Shown piece after piece: positions 1 to 7,405 of a stretch of DNA of 11,303 nt; the first letter of the stretch is position 1; each line of letters starts with the position of its first letter. The translations under genes were made by a program, and so were the position numbers. Source of the DNA: Oceanihabitans sp. (GTDB lineage: Bacteria > Bacteroidota > Bacteroidia > Flavobacteriales > Flavobacteriaceae); assembly GCA_018067265.1 (NCBI GenBank), contig JAGPUY010000392.1, positions 1 through 11,303 of the forward strand, read 5' to 3'. A model generated the notes under the pieces. It did not search any database, had not been told where the DNA came from, and saw nothing but the letters and a program-made list of their open reading frames with translations.

Positions 1-230
1 TGCTTGTCTTGTAAATTCATTTCTAAATGATTTATAAATTCTAAGTTTTTTATGTTTTTATTTAATGCATTTATCCCCATTGTTTGCAAACTATTTTTTT
101 TTGCATTGATTTCAACAGAATACTGGTTCAGCTTATTTCTACTAATTGTTTTAACTATCTGCTTCTTTTTAAAAAATATATTAATTACTCTATTTAAAAT
201 TAAGCTCGAGGGGTTTATTGCGTTGCACAT
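1..230 (-). CDS. Possible partial CDS leaving the left edge, unknown function
   Basis: Reading the minus strand from an ATG at 230, the frame stays open for 76 codons to the window edge with no stop, so this would be the N-terminal part of a longer protein. The translation begins MCNAINPSSLILNRV, is rich in Lys, Asn and Ile, and becomes polar and helix-like toward the edge (ALNKNIKNLEFINHLEMNL). No family is recognised and no signal peptide is evident. On the opposite strand a 63-codon frame at 52-243 encodes an almost purely Phe/Leu/Ile product, which is what the antisense of a Lys/Asn-rich gene gives, so the minus strand is the better candidate. The DNA is about 25% G+C, clearly lower than the genes to the right. 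In such AT-rich DNA, 76 open codons are suggestive rather than decisive, and the function cannot be guessed. Confidence 0.35.
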   Translation of the reverse strand, partial: MCNAINPSSLILNRVINIFFKKKQIVKTISRNKLNQYSVEINAKKNSLQTMGINALNKNIKNLEFINHLEMNLQDK

Positions 231-412
231 GGTGTTTGTTTGAATTAACTAGACCAAAATTAAATAAAGAAGCATCTAAATTTTAAAAAAAACTTTAAGA
301 CACAGAACAACTATAGGTAAGTAGAAAAGAAGTGTAGACGAATGGTTTTTACAAATTATAAAAGCCTGATTATTAAACGAATATTCGTAAAATTATCGTT
401 TGCGTTTACGCC
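231..412. other. AT-rich intergenic stretch with no recognised gene
   Basis: Nothing convincing was found here. There is a 12-bp perfect palindrome (ACGAATATTCGT, 377-388) and a 24-codon plus-strand frame starting at 342, neither with supporting context. If the left-edge minus-strand frame is not real, this gene-free stretch extends over 1-412. Confidence 0.5.
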
Positions 413-440
413 ATAAAAAAAGCCACTATTTCTAGTGGCT
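413..440 (-). terminator. Intrinsic terminator of tRNA-Asn
   Basis: Read on the minus strand, an 8-bp perfect stem (AGCCACTA / TAGTGGCT, 421-440) closes a GAAA tetraloop and is followed at once by a T-run (TTTTTTTAT; forward A-run at 415-421). It lies 12 nt beyond the 3' end of the tRNA-Asn gene and reads in the same direction, so it is the expected end of that transcript. Confidence 0.85.
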
Positions 441-452
441 TATTCTAACTTG

Positions 453-526
453 CTCCTCTTCTAAGACTCGAACTTAGGACCCTCTGATTAACAGTCAGAT
501 GCTCTAACCAACTGAGCTAAAGAGGA
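453..526 (-). tRNA. tRNA-Asn(GTT)
   Basis: The minus strand folds into a full 74-nt cloverleaf. The acceptor stem is TCCTCTT/AAGAGGA, and the D-arm is GCTC-AGTTGGTTA-GAGC. The anticodon stem TCTGA/TCAGA encloses loop CTGTTAA, and the T-arm is CTAAG-TTCGAGT-CTTAG with discriminator G. The anticodon GTT (forward 490-492) reads asparagine codons AAC/AAT. The 3' CCA is not encoded: the base after the discriminator starts CAA, so it must be added by the nucleotidyltransferase. All stems pair perfectly. The gene has its own promoter and terminator. Confidence 0.97.
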
Positions 527-548
527 GTGTTATTCGCTTTTGCGAGCG

Positions 549-579
549 CAAATATATGTTTATTTTTAATTACTACAAA
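549..579 (-). promoter_or_regulatory. Bacteroidota-type promoter of tRNA-Asn
   Basis: On the minus strand TTTG (forward 576-579) is followed after exactly 19 nt by TATATTTG (forward 549-556), matching the Bacteroidota TTTG-N19-TAnnTTTG promoter consensus. The -7 box ends 22 nt before the first base of mature tRNA-Asn, leaving a short 5' leader for RNase P removal. Confidence 0.8.
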
Positions 580-601
580 CCTTTTTTAAAAAAAAATTAA
601 A

Positions 602-1942
602 TTAATTTAACCAATCTTGTATTGCTTTGAATGCATCATTACCATTTGCAAATAGAACTAAACCTATAAGAAGTACAAAACCAACTAATTGCGCATATTC
701 CATGAATTTATCTCCTGGTTTTCTACCAGAAATAATTTCATATAATAAAAACATTACATGACCTCCATCTAGTGCAGGAATTGGTAATAAATTTAAAACA
801 CCAAGCATAATAGATAAGAATGCTGTCATTTTCCAAAATACTTGCCAGTTCCATTGTGCAGGAAACATTTGTCCAATTGCAGCAAATCCTCCAATTTGGG
901 ATGCTCCTTTTTTAGTGAAAATGTATTGAAATTGTGCTAAGTAGTCTTTTATCTCCCAATACCCTTTGCTAATTCCTCCAGAAACACTTTCTGTTAAAGA
1001 GTATTCTCTTTGGTTCACTTTTATAAAATCAGGATCTGTTCTTGTTACAGAGATACCTACTTTATTATCTTCAGTTGGCGTTATAGTAAATTCCTGTAAT
1101 GCACTGTTACGTTCTACTTGTAAAACAATGTCTTTTGTAGCGCTATTTTTTAACTGATAGGTAAAATCTGAAAAATAAACTATCGGATTTCCATTTACAG
1201 CTACAATTTTATCCTTAGCCATAAGTCCGGCTTTTTCTGCAGGCAAACCTGGCTCTATTCCTTCTACTTGAAAAGGAGAACGTGGTTCGAAAGCTGGTAA
1301 ATCTCCAGCAGCAAAAAGTTGTTTCCCTATATCTTCCGGAATTGTAAGATCTTCAAGAACACCATTACGATGTTCTACTTTAATCGTTTCAATATTTCTA
1401 AACATTAGGTATTTCCCAACATCTTCCGATAAACTTTCAATTGGCTCACCATCTACAGACACAATTTTATCTCCTTGTTGAAAACCATAGTTCTCCATCG
1501 TTTTACTAACGCCGTAACCATACTTTACATCGTCTTTCTCAATATAGATTGTTCCCCAAACAAACAAAATCACCATGTAAAGGAAGAATGCTAATAAGAA
1601 GTTCATAAAAACACCACCAAGCATAATGATTAAACGTTGCCATGTTGGCTTAGAACGAAACTCCCAAGGTTGTGGCGGTTTAGCCATTTGTTCTTTATCC
1701 ATACTCTCATCTATCATCCCAGCTATTTTTACATAACCTCCAAGCGGCAACCAACCAATACCATAAACGGTTTCGCCAATTTTTTTCTTGAATAAAGAGA
1801 ATTTAATATCGAAGAATAAGTAGAATTTTTCTACTTTGGTTTTAAACAGTTTTGCAGGAACAAAATGTCCTAATTCATGCAAAACAACTAATATAGAAAG
1901 GCTCAAAAATAACTGAGCGGCTTTAATTATAAATACAGTCAT
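602..1942 (-). CDS. rseP: RseP, site-2 intramembrane zinc protease
   Basis: RseP-family (M50) metalloprotease of the inner membrane, which cleaves transmembrane segments such as those of anti-sigma factors during envelope stress signalling. Numbering from the ATG at 1942 (446 aa): HELGH at 22-26 supplies two zinc ligands and the catalytic Glu inside the first membrane helix. NLLPIPALDGGHV with the LDG motif around 391-393 supplies the third ligand. A membrane segment follows near 112-130, then two PDZ-like regions (about 140-215 and 220-300, the second with GLPAEKAGL), and a hydrophobic C-terminus. The length is normal for RseP. The frame could be opened 9 codons further up at a TTG (1969), but that codon lies inside a promoter-like TACTTTTG box, so the ATG is preferred. 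It lies downstream of the peptidase gene on the same strand with a 72-nt gap. The specific substrate here is unknown. Confidence 0.95.
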   Translation of the reverse strand: MTVFIIKAAQLFLSLSILVVLHELGHFVPAKLFKTKVEKFYLFFDIKFSLFKKKIGETVYGIGWLPLGGYVKIAGMIDESMDKEQMAKPPQPWEFRSKPTWQRLIIMLGGVFMNFLLAFFLYMVILFVWGTIYIEKDDVKYGYGVSKTMENYGFQQGDKIVSVDGEPIESLSEDVGKYLMFRNIETIKVEHRNGVLEDLTIPEDIGKQLFAAGDLPAFEPRSPFQVEGIEPGLPAEKAGLMAKDKIVAVNGNPIVYFSDFTYQLKNSATKDIVLQVERNSALQEFTITPTEDNKVGISVTRTDPDFIKVNQREYSLTESVSGGISKGYWEIKDYLAQFQYIFTKKGASQIGGFAAIGQMFPAQWNWQVFWKMTAFLSIMLGVLNLLPIPALDGGHVMFLLYEIISGRKPGDKFMEYAQLVGFVLLIGLVLFANGNDAFKAIQDWLN

Positions 1943-1966
1943 GTATTGGTTTTTATTTGTAACGTG

Positions 1967-1974
1967 CAAAAGTA
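1967..1974 (-). promoter_or_regulatory. Putative -7 box of rseP
   Basis: Minus-strand TACTTTTG matches the Bacteroidota -7 consensus TAnnTTTG and lies 24 nt before the ATG at 1942. No clear TTG is seen 19 nt upstream, so the -33 element is weak or absent. The box overlaps the alternative TTG start codon, which argues that translation begins at the ATG. Confidence 0.5.
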
Positions 1975-2014
1975 AGCTTTTATGCTAACTAAAAAAAACA
2001 CGAAGGTGTATTGC

Positions 2015-3955
2015 TTAATCCTTTAACAGCCTTTTATGAAAAACGCCTTGGTTTGTAGAAAATTTCACAAAGTGAATACCAGATGACAGATCTTCTGTAG
2101 AGATACTTTCTTGATAATCTGTCTCTAACACCAACTTACCTAAAACATCAAATATTTGAATGGTATTAATGGTTAATGCTTCTGGCTTTTCAAACTTAAG
2201 ATAACTTGTTGTTGGATTAGGATACATTATTAAACTATTTGCTATTGAAAAGGTATTCGTACTTAAAGTGATACTATTGTTTCTAGAAATTAAATCTACA
2301 TCTGGGTCAAATAATACCTCGCTTACCGTAAAGTTCACCGTTTCCACAAAGGTTTCCCCTTGAAAAGTGTTATCTAAAACTACATCTAATATTTCTCCAT
2401 TGGTACCCACAATTCGTATCGGAATCGGTGCTTCAAAATAACTAACAGAACTATGACTTTGCGTTTGGTTTACTTGAAATTGAAGTTGGTTTGTATTTAC
2501 CCAACTCGAACTAATAGTGTACGATGGAAATCCTTCATTATAAATCCAATCGCTAAAAAACTCGCTTAAATTCTGGCCGGTAGCAGCTTCCATTTTAGCT
2601 ATATAATCTGGTGTTTTTGCATAACCAAAAGCTAAATCCGTATCACTTAAATAATCTTGCATGCCTTGATAAAAATTGACATCTCCTACTTTTTTTCTAA
2701 GCATGTGCAATACCATTCCTCCTTTATTATAACTCAATCTACTACTAAAGATTCTACTAACACTTGTGGTATCGGAATCTGCTAAATATACGGCACCACC
2801 AAGTTGCGAGGTTATAGAATTCACTCGTCCTTGTTTCCAGCTTTTAAAACTTTCTTCTCCATCAAAATCTTCAATTACTAGTCCAGATAAATAAGTAGCA
2901 AAACCTTCGTTTAACCAAATATCCTTCCAACTACCACAAGTAATTTTATCACCAAACCATTGGTGTGCTAATTCATGTGCTATTAAACTTCGTCCAAAAC
3001 TTCCCATAAAAGAAACGGTGGTATGCTCCATTCCTCCACCCCAACCAAATTGGGCATGCCCATATTTTTCGGATGCATACGGATATTCTTCAAACTTGGT
3101 AGAAAACAATTCCATAATATCCACCGTTACCGCTGTACTTTCTTGCACAGAAGCGAAGTCTTCGGGATATACATAGTTTACAATATCAAAAGGGTTACCA
3201 TTATTAGGAACGGTATGTGAATACACTTCATAATTTGTTGCGGCAATAGCAATTAAATACGCTGGAATAGGAAACTCATGTTTATAATGCGTTGTTTTAT
3301 TAGTTCCATTTACGGTTTGACTTTGTTCCACACCATTACTTACCGCAACATATTCTTCGCCTTCCGAATTGAATTGCGGCGTCGTTATATGCACATCTAT
3401 ATTTTCAATTTTATCATTTAGATCTTGTTTACAAGGCCACCAACCTTTTGCTCCATAAGGTTCTGATAATGTCCAAATAATAGGATCATTATTATGCGTA
3501 GTTTGCGCAAAAGAACCAAACCCAGAACTTATTGGATTACCAGAATAGGTGATTTCCACAATTCCGGTTTGCCCTGTATTAACCGTTGTTTGCAAAGTGA
3601 TTACCAATTCATCATCTGTGTTTTGCACATAGGTTAAAGCGTTTCCGTTTTGTAAAACTTGAGAAACAAGCATATTATCTGCTAAATCAAAAGTTACTTC
3701 ATTCATGTTTTCTTTTGCCACAAAATGCGTGGTTACCACACCCGAAATACTCGCAACACTTGGATTCATAGTAAACTCTAATTTATGATAAGTAACATCA
3801 TAATTACCTGTGTTTAGATTTACTCTATGGTTATATATTCGACTAGAAGCAGATTTGGCTTCCGCCTCTACAAGTGTATTCAAATCTTCATCAAAAGTTT
3901 GTGAAAAAGAAAAACTTACAGACAATAAGGTGATCAACAAAAAAGAATATTTCAT
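2015..3955 (-). CDS. Secreted M1-family zinc aminopeptidase with T9SS sorting domain
   Basis: A 646-aa exported metallopeptidase of the M1 (aminopeptidase N / leukotriene A4 hydrolase-like) family, expected to trim N-terminal residues from peptides outside the cell or on its surface. A Sec signal peptide occupies about residues 1-19 (ending SFSFSQ). The M1 beta domain follows. The exopeptidase motif appears as GGMEH (307-311), where classical members have GAMEN. The zinc site is HELAH (327-331) with Glu350 as third ligand, the correct HEXXH-X18-E spacing, and Tyr409 in SYNKGG is the likely catalytic tyrosine. The last roughly 75 residues, with YPNPTT at 578-583 and a terminal beta-rich segment ending HKRLLKD, form a type A Por sorting domain recognised by the type IX secretion system and normally removed on export. 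It is divergent from the SCO1 gene and upstream of rseP; no functional link to either is evident. The Asn-to-His change in the GxMEN motif may shift N-terminus recognition. Confidence 0.93.
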   Translation of the reverse strand: MKYSFLLITLLSVSFSFSQTFDEDLNTLVEAEAKSASSRIYNHRVNLNTGNYDVTYHKLEFTMNPSVASISGVVTTHFVAKENMNEVTFDLADNMLVSQVLQNGNALTYVQNTDDELVITLQTTVNTGQTGIVEITYSGNPISSGFGSFAQTTHNNDPIIWTLSEPYGAKGWWPCKQDLNDKIENIDVHITTPQFNSEGEEYVAVSNGVEQSQTVNGTNKTTHYKHEFPIPAYLIAIAATNYEVYSHTVPNNGNPFDIVNYVYPEDFASVQESTAVTVDIMELFSTKFEEYPYASEKYGHAQFGWGGGMEHTTVSFMGSFGRSLIAHELAHQWFGDKITCGSWKDIWLNEGFATYLSGLVIEDFDGEESFKSWKQGRVNSITSQLGGAVYLADSDTTSVSRIFSSRLSYNKGGMVLHMLRKKVGDVNFYQGMQDYLSDTDLAFGYAKTPDYIAKMEAATGQNLSEFFSDWIYNEGFPSYTISSSWVNTNQLQFQVNQTQSHSSVSYFEAPIPIRIVGTNGEILDVVLDNTFQGETFVETVNFTVSEVLFDPDVDLISRNNSITLSTNTFSIANSLIMYPNPTTSYLKFEKPEALTINTIQIFDVLGKLVLETDYQESISTEDLSSGIHFVKFSTNQGVFHKRLLKD

Positions 3956-4041
3956 TTCAATAGTTTTTTTAAGGATTAAAGTTACAATATTTAGTTTTAA
4001 CTTATGTAACCATTATTATTAGTACCCCATAAAATAATTTG

Positions 4042-4049
4042 TAATTTTG
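4042..4049 (+). promoter_or_regulatory. Putative -7 box of the SCO1 gene
   Basis: TAATTTTG fits the TAnnTTTG consensus and ends 18 nt before the ATG at 4068. No TTG is found at the expected upstream distance, so this is a half-supported promoter. Confidence 0.4.
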
Positions 4050-4067
4050 TAACACAAAACACTTCTT

Positions 4068-4739
4068 ATGCTTTCGTTTTTTAAAGATTACAAATATTTC
4101 GCTCTTGTTTTAGGAGTTCTATCCATCATCATCATTACTATTTTCTACAATATTCTAAAAGTAGAAAAAGTACTTCCTATTTATCAACCTGCTTTGGTAA
4201 ATGCAGAATTGGTAGACAGCACCATGCAATACGTAAAAAAATATCACAAAATAGCAGACTTTAGCCTTACCAATCAAAATGGAAAAACAATTACGCAAGA
4301 AGATTACAAGGACAAAATTTATGTAGCCGATTTCTTTTTTACTACCTGCCAAACCATTTGTCCGATAATGACAGATAATATGTATCAAGTTCAAAAAGCG
4401 ATTTTAAATGATGAGGATGTTATGCTGCTTTCCCATTCGGTGACTCCGGAAATAGATAGTGTCGCCCAATTAAAACGTTATGCATTAAAAAAAGGAGTAA
4501 AGGATACAAAATGGAATTTAGTAACTGGAGATAAAAAACAAATCTATACACTTGCAAGAAAAAGTTACTTAGCAGTAAAAACGGCAGGAACTGGTGATGC
4601 GTATGATATGATACACACAGAAAACTTTATACTTATAGATAAAAAGCGACAAATTAGAGGTTTTTATGATGGTACAAATCCGGAAGAAATAGAACAACTT
4701 ATTCAAGATATTAAAACGCTAAAAAAAGAATATAAATAG
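4068..4739 (+). CDS. SCO1/SenC/PrrC-family copper protein
   Basis: A 223-aa thioredoxin-fold protein of the SCO family, which delivers copper to, or reduces, the CuA site of cytochrome c oxidase and can act as a periplasmic thiol-disulfide protein. One N-terminal membrane helix (about residues 11-30) anchors it, with the domain facing the periplasm. The copper site is complete: Cys94 and Cys98 in CQTIC, and His183 in DMIHTENF, with the family pattern FFFTTCxxxCP and the SVTPE stretch near 124-128. Length is typical of bacterial SCO proteins. It is divergent from the M1 peptidase gene and followed 73 nt later by feoA, which has its own promoter-like box, so it is probably a separate unit. The family assignment is firm; which oxidase it serves cannot be seen here. 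Confidence 0.93.
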   Translation: MLSFFKDYKYFALVLGVLSIIIITIFYNILKVEKVLPIYQPALVNAELVDSTMQYVKKYHKIADFSLTNQNGKTITQEDYKDKIYVADFFFTTCQTICPIMTDNMYQVQKAILNDEDVMLLSHSVTPEIDSVAQLKRYALKKGVKDTKWNLVTGDKKQIYTLARKSYLAVKTAGTGDAYDMIHTENFILIDKKRQIRGFYDGTNPEEIEQLIQDIKTLKKEYK

Positions 4740-4778
4740 TTTATTAAGCAACAATTTTTTTAGCTACTACTTTTATAC

Positions 4779-4807
4779 TACATTTGCTTCTTTAAAATCA
4801 ATCTAAA
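4779..4807 (+). promoter_or_regulatory. feoA promoter box with candidate metalloregulator dyad
   Basis: TACATTTG (4779-4786) matches the -7 consensus and is followed after 4 nt by TTTAAAATCAATCTAAA (4791-4807), an imperfect dyad in which 6 of 8 positions pair around a central C. The dyad would cover the expected transcription start, a classic repressor position. It resembles in half-site (TTTA...TAAA) and placement the perfect dyad at the mntR-like gene (7961-7978). The match is suggestive only: no -33 TTG is seen and AT-rich DNA yields such dyads by chance. Confidence 0.4.
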
Positions 4808-4812
4808 TAAGC

Positions 4813-5049
4813 TTGCAAGTAACTATAGCACATCTTAAACGCGGAGAACAGGGCATTATTACTGATGTTTCTTCTGTTCATATACCATTAAAACTCTTAG
4901 AAATGGGTTGTCTTCCTGGTAATACGGTGCAACTTTTACAGGTTGCTCCTTTTCAAGATCCCATGTATTTAAATATTAATGGTACACATTTAGCAATTCG
5001 AAAAGAAACTGCAAGTCATATACCAATAGAAAAAATAATCCATGAGTAA
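4813..5049 (+). CDS. feoA: FeoA, small SH3-like component of ferrous iron transport
   Basis: A 78-aa cytosolic FeoA protein, a small SH3-like beta-barrel needed for Fe2+ uptake through FeoB, with which it is thought to interact. The sequence shows the usual FeoA pattern: LKRGEQGIITDV near the start, the LLEMGCLPGNTVQLLQVAPF core (a variant of the family's LxxMGxxPG motif), and a C-terminal IRKETASHI strand. The start is a TTG at 4813: an in-frame TAA at 4804-4806 excludes anything longer, and no ATG occurs before the conserved core. The use of a rare start may keep FeoA translation low. Its last 8 nt overlap the feoB start (ATG at 5042), so the two are probably translationally coupled. Expected to be iron-repressed; see the dyad over its promoter. 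Confidence 0.93.
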   Translation: MQVTIAHLKRGEQGIITDVSSVHIPLKLLEMGCLPGNTVQLLQVAPFQDPMYLNINGTHLAIRKETASHIPIEKIIHE

Positions 5050-7141
5050 ACAAATAAATGTTGCGCTTATTGGGAACCCAAACACAGGAAAAACCTCTGT
5101 ATTTAATGCGCTTACTGGTTTACACCAAAAAGTTGGTAACTATCCTGGGATTACGGTTGAGAAAAAAGAAGGTGTCTGTAAATTACCTCGTGGTGTAAAA
5201 GCACACATTATAGACTTACCTGGAACCTATAGCTTAAATGCTTCGTCTTTAGATGAAAATGTAGTTATAGAACTACTTTTAAACAAAACAGATAAAGACT
5301 ATCCAGACGTTGCAATAGTAGTAAGTGATGTAGAAAACTTAAAAAGAAACTTACTTCTTTTTACGCAAATTAAAGATTTAGAAATTCCTTGTATTCTGGT
5401 TATTAATATGTCGGACAGAATGCGATACAAAGGTATTTCGTTAGATATAGATTATTTAGAAAAGCAACTAGAAACCAAAATTGCTTTAATAAGCACACGT
5501 AAAAACGAAGGTATTGATACGCTAAAACAGCTTATTGCTAATTATAAAGAATTATCTGTTACGCCTTGTTTACATGCTTCAGAAATAGACAAAGATTATT
5601 TTGATCGATTACGTCAAGCCTTTCCAAATCAACTTTTATACAAACTATGGCTAGTAATTACACAGGATGTAAATTTTGGTAAAACAAACCGACAAGAAAT
5701 TGAAGCTATAGCGAGTTTTAAAACAAAATCGAAAGAAGACCTTAAAAGACTGCAGCAAAAAGAAACCATAAAACGCTACCAGTTTATAAATAACGCGCTT
5801 AAAAAAGGGCAAACTATTGATGCAAGCCAAGCCAAAGGTTTACGTGCAAATTTAGATAGAGTACTAACTCATAAAATTTGGGGTTACGCCATTTTTGCAT
5901 TCATTTTACTAACCATCTTTCAAGCAATTTACGATTGGTCTAGTGTTCCAATGAATTTTATAGATACGGCATTTGCATCTTTAAGTGAATGGACAAAAAA
6001 CGCATTACCAGCAGGTGCTTTTACCAATTTAATTGCCGAGGGTATTATTCCTGGACTTGGAGGAATTGTTATATTCATTCCACAAATTGCATTCTTATTT
6101 CTATTTATTGCGGTTTTAGAAGAAAGCGGTTATATGAGTCGTGTGGTCTTTTTAATGGACAGAATTATGCGCCGTTTTGGACTAAGTGGAAAAAGTGTAG
6201 TACCTCTAATTTCTGGTACTGCTTGTGCTATTCCAGCAATTATGGCTACTAGAAATATTGAAAGCTGGAAAGAACGATTAATCACCATTTTAGTAACGCC
6301 TTTTACTACTTGTGCCGCAAGGTTGCCGGTATATTTAATTATTATCGCACTGGTAATTCCAGAAGGGAGAATATTAGGTTTAAGCTACCAAGCACTAACA
6401 CTAATGCTATTATACTTAATAGGGTTTGGAACAGCAATTACCTCAGCATACATCCTAAACAAAGTACTAAAAATTAAGAATAAAACCTTCTTTGTAGTAG
6501 AAATGCCAAACTACAAATTACCACTTATAAAAAATGTTGCTTTAACCGTTTTAGAAAAAACAAAATCTTTTGTATTTGGAGCTGGTAAAATAATTCTAGC
6601 CATCTCTATTATACTTTGGTTTTTAGCTTCTTACGGACCAGGGAAAAACTTTAATAATGCGGAAGAAATTGTTAAAACAGCAAATGCTTCCCAAAACTTA
6701 TCGGAAGACGAAATCAACCAAAAAGTAGCTTCGCACAAATTAGAACATTCATACATAGGTATCACCGGAAGAGCGATTGAACCCGTTATAAGACCTTTAG
6801 GTTACGACTGGAAAATTGGTATTGCCATTGTTAGTTCTTTTGCTGCTCGTGAAGTATTTGTTGGTACACTTGCAACTATTTATAGTGTTGGTAATGATGA
6901 AGAAGAGACCATTAAAAATAAAATGGCTAAAGAAATAAACCCAATTACTGGCGGACCATTATTTACACTAGCTTCGGGTATTTCACTATTACTTTTCTAT
7001 GCTTTTGCCATGCAATGCATGAGTACATTAGCGGTTGTTAAAAGAGAAACCAATTCCTGGAAATGGCCAACGTTACAATTAATAATCATGACGGCTATCG
7101 CTTATATAGCAGCATTAATAGCGTATCAGGTTTTAAAGTGA
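5042..7141 (+). CDS. feoB: FeoB, ferrous iron transporter with GTPase domain
   Basis: A 699-aa FeoB, the inner-membrane Fe2+ transporter fused to an N-terminal G domain. The G motifs are visible in order: G1 GNPNTGKTS (11-19), G2 Thr in YPGIT (38), G3 DLPG (58-61) and G4 NMSD (122-125). A helical guanine-dissociation-inhibitor-like region follows (about 170-275), then multiple membrane segments beginning near 280. Two Gate-like repeats are seen, one with the conserved SGTACAIPAIMATR segment and one with SSFAAREVFVG, where FeoB proteins place the ion path. Length is at the short end of the usual 700-770 residues, and the protein appears complete. It overlaps feoA by 8 nt, and a small Cys-rich membrane peptide follows after 54 nt, completing a typical feo operon. 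Imports Fe2+ under low-oxygen or iron-poor conditions. Confidence 0.97.
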   Translation: MSKQINVALIGNPNTGKTSVFNALTGLHQKVGNYPGITVEKKEGVCKLPRGVKAHIIDLPGTYSLNASSLDENVVIELLLNKTDKDYPDVAIVVSDVENLKRNLLLFTQIKDLEIPCILVINMSDRMRYKGISLDIDYLEKQLETKIALISTRKNEGIDTLKQLIANYKELSVTPCLHASEIDKDYFDRLRQAFPNQLLYKLWLVITQDVNFGKTNRQEIEAIASFKTKSKEDLKRLQQKETIKRYQFINNALKKGQTIDASQAKGLRANLDRVLTHKIWGYAIFAFILLTIFQAIYDWSSVPMNFIDTAFASLSEWTKNALPAGAFTNLIAEGIIPGLGGIVIFIPQIAFLFLFIAVLEESGYMSRVVFLMDRIMRRFGLSGKSVVPLISGTACAIPAIMATRNIESWKERLITILVTPFTTCAARLPVYLIIIALVIPEGRILGLSYQALTLMLLYLIGFGTAITSAYILNKVLKIKNKTFFVVEMPNYKLPLIKNVALTVLEKTKSFVFGAGKIILAISIILWFLASYGPGKNFNNAEEIVKTANASQNLSEDEINQKVASHKLEHSYIGITGRAIEPVIRPLGYDWKIGIAIVSSFAAREVFVGTLATIYSVGNDEEETIKNKMAKEINPITGGPLFTLASGISLLLFYAFAMQCMSTLAVVKRETNSWKWPTLQLIIMTAIAYIAALIAYQVLK

Positions 7142-7195
7142 CCTAATTGCATAGAAATTTTGTAAATTTATAGAACAATAAACGACCAATTAATT

Positions 7196-7327
7196 ATGAA
7201 TACAATCATTCAAGACATACTCGTTTTTTCTACCGTTTTACTAGCAGTAGCTTTTATTGTGAAAAAGTATTTTTATAAAAAGAAAAATAAAAAGGCTTGT
7301 GGAACAGATGACTGTGGTTGTCATTAA
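7196..7327 (+). CDS. Small FeoB-associated Cys-rich membrane protein
   Basis: A 43-codon frame (ATG at 7196, TAA at 7325-7327) directly behind feoB. One membrane helix spans about residues 4-22 (IIQDILVFSTVLLAVAFIV), followed by a strongly basic stretch with many Lys/Tyr residues (23-33) and a short tail GTDDCGCH whose cysteines, with ACG before it, form a CX5CXC cluster ending in His. This architecture (helix, basic linker, Cys-rich tail) and position match the FeoB-associated Cys-rich membrane protein family, often found in place of FeoC. The tail may bind Fe2+ or another metal at the cytosolic mouth of FeoB; that role is inferred, since the family is poorly characterised. It is 54 nt after feoB with no terminator between, so co-transcription is likely. 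Confidence 0.85.
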   Translation: MNTIIQDILVFSTVLLAVAFIVKKYFYKKKNKKACGTDDCGCH

Positions 7328-7390
7328 CAAATTCCTTTGAAATCCAAGATTCACGAATTCCATATTATTAAAAGGAATCTGATTTTAAAA

Positions 7391-7405
7391 AGCAACAAAA
7401 TGCTA
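7391..7405 (-). terminator. Weak hairpin and T-run after the small secreted protein gene
   Basis: On the minus strand AGCA-TTTTGT-TGCT is followed by TTTTAAAA. The stem has only 4 bp, so this is a weak candidate. It begins within the TAG (forward 7403-7405) that ends the extended reading frame, which would be the natural place for the terminator of an originally longer gene. Confidence 0.3.

Noticed and set aside
52..243. 63-codon plus-strand frame, extremely Phe/Leu/Ile rich
   Set aside because: The composition is that expected from the antisense of a Lys/Asn-rich frame; the minus strand is open over the same span and beyond it.
377..388. Perfect 12-bp palindrome ACGAATATTCGT
   Set aside because: No promoter box, gene start or second copy nearby; chance is plausible in AT-rich DNA.
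342..416. 24-codon plus-strand frame MVFTNYKSL...
   Set aside because: Too short, no recognisable features, and it runs into the terminator region of the opposite-strand tRNA unit.
5989..6252. 87-codon frame inside feoB on the same strand
   Set aside because: Lies in another frame within a clear FeoB membrane domain, and the product has no coherent fold signature.
7331..7378. ATTCCTTT and AAAGGAAT, possible stem with a 32-nt loop after the feo operon
   Set aside because: The loop is long and no T-run follows, so it is not a convincing terminator; it could be a remnant of a hairpin repeat but nothing supports that.
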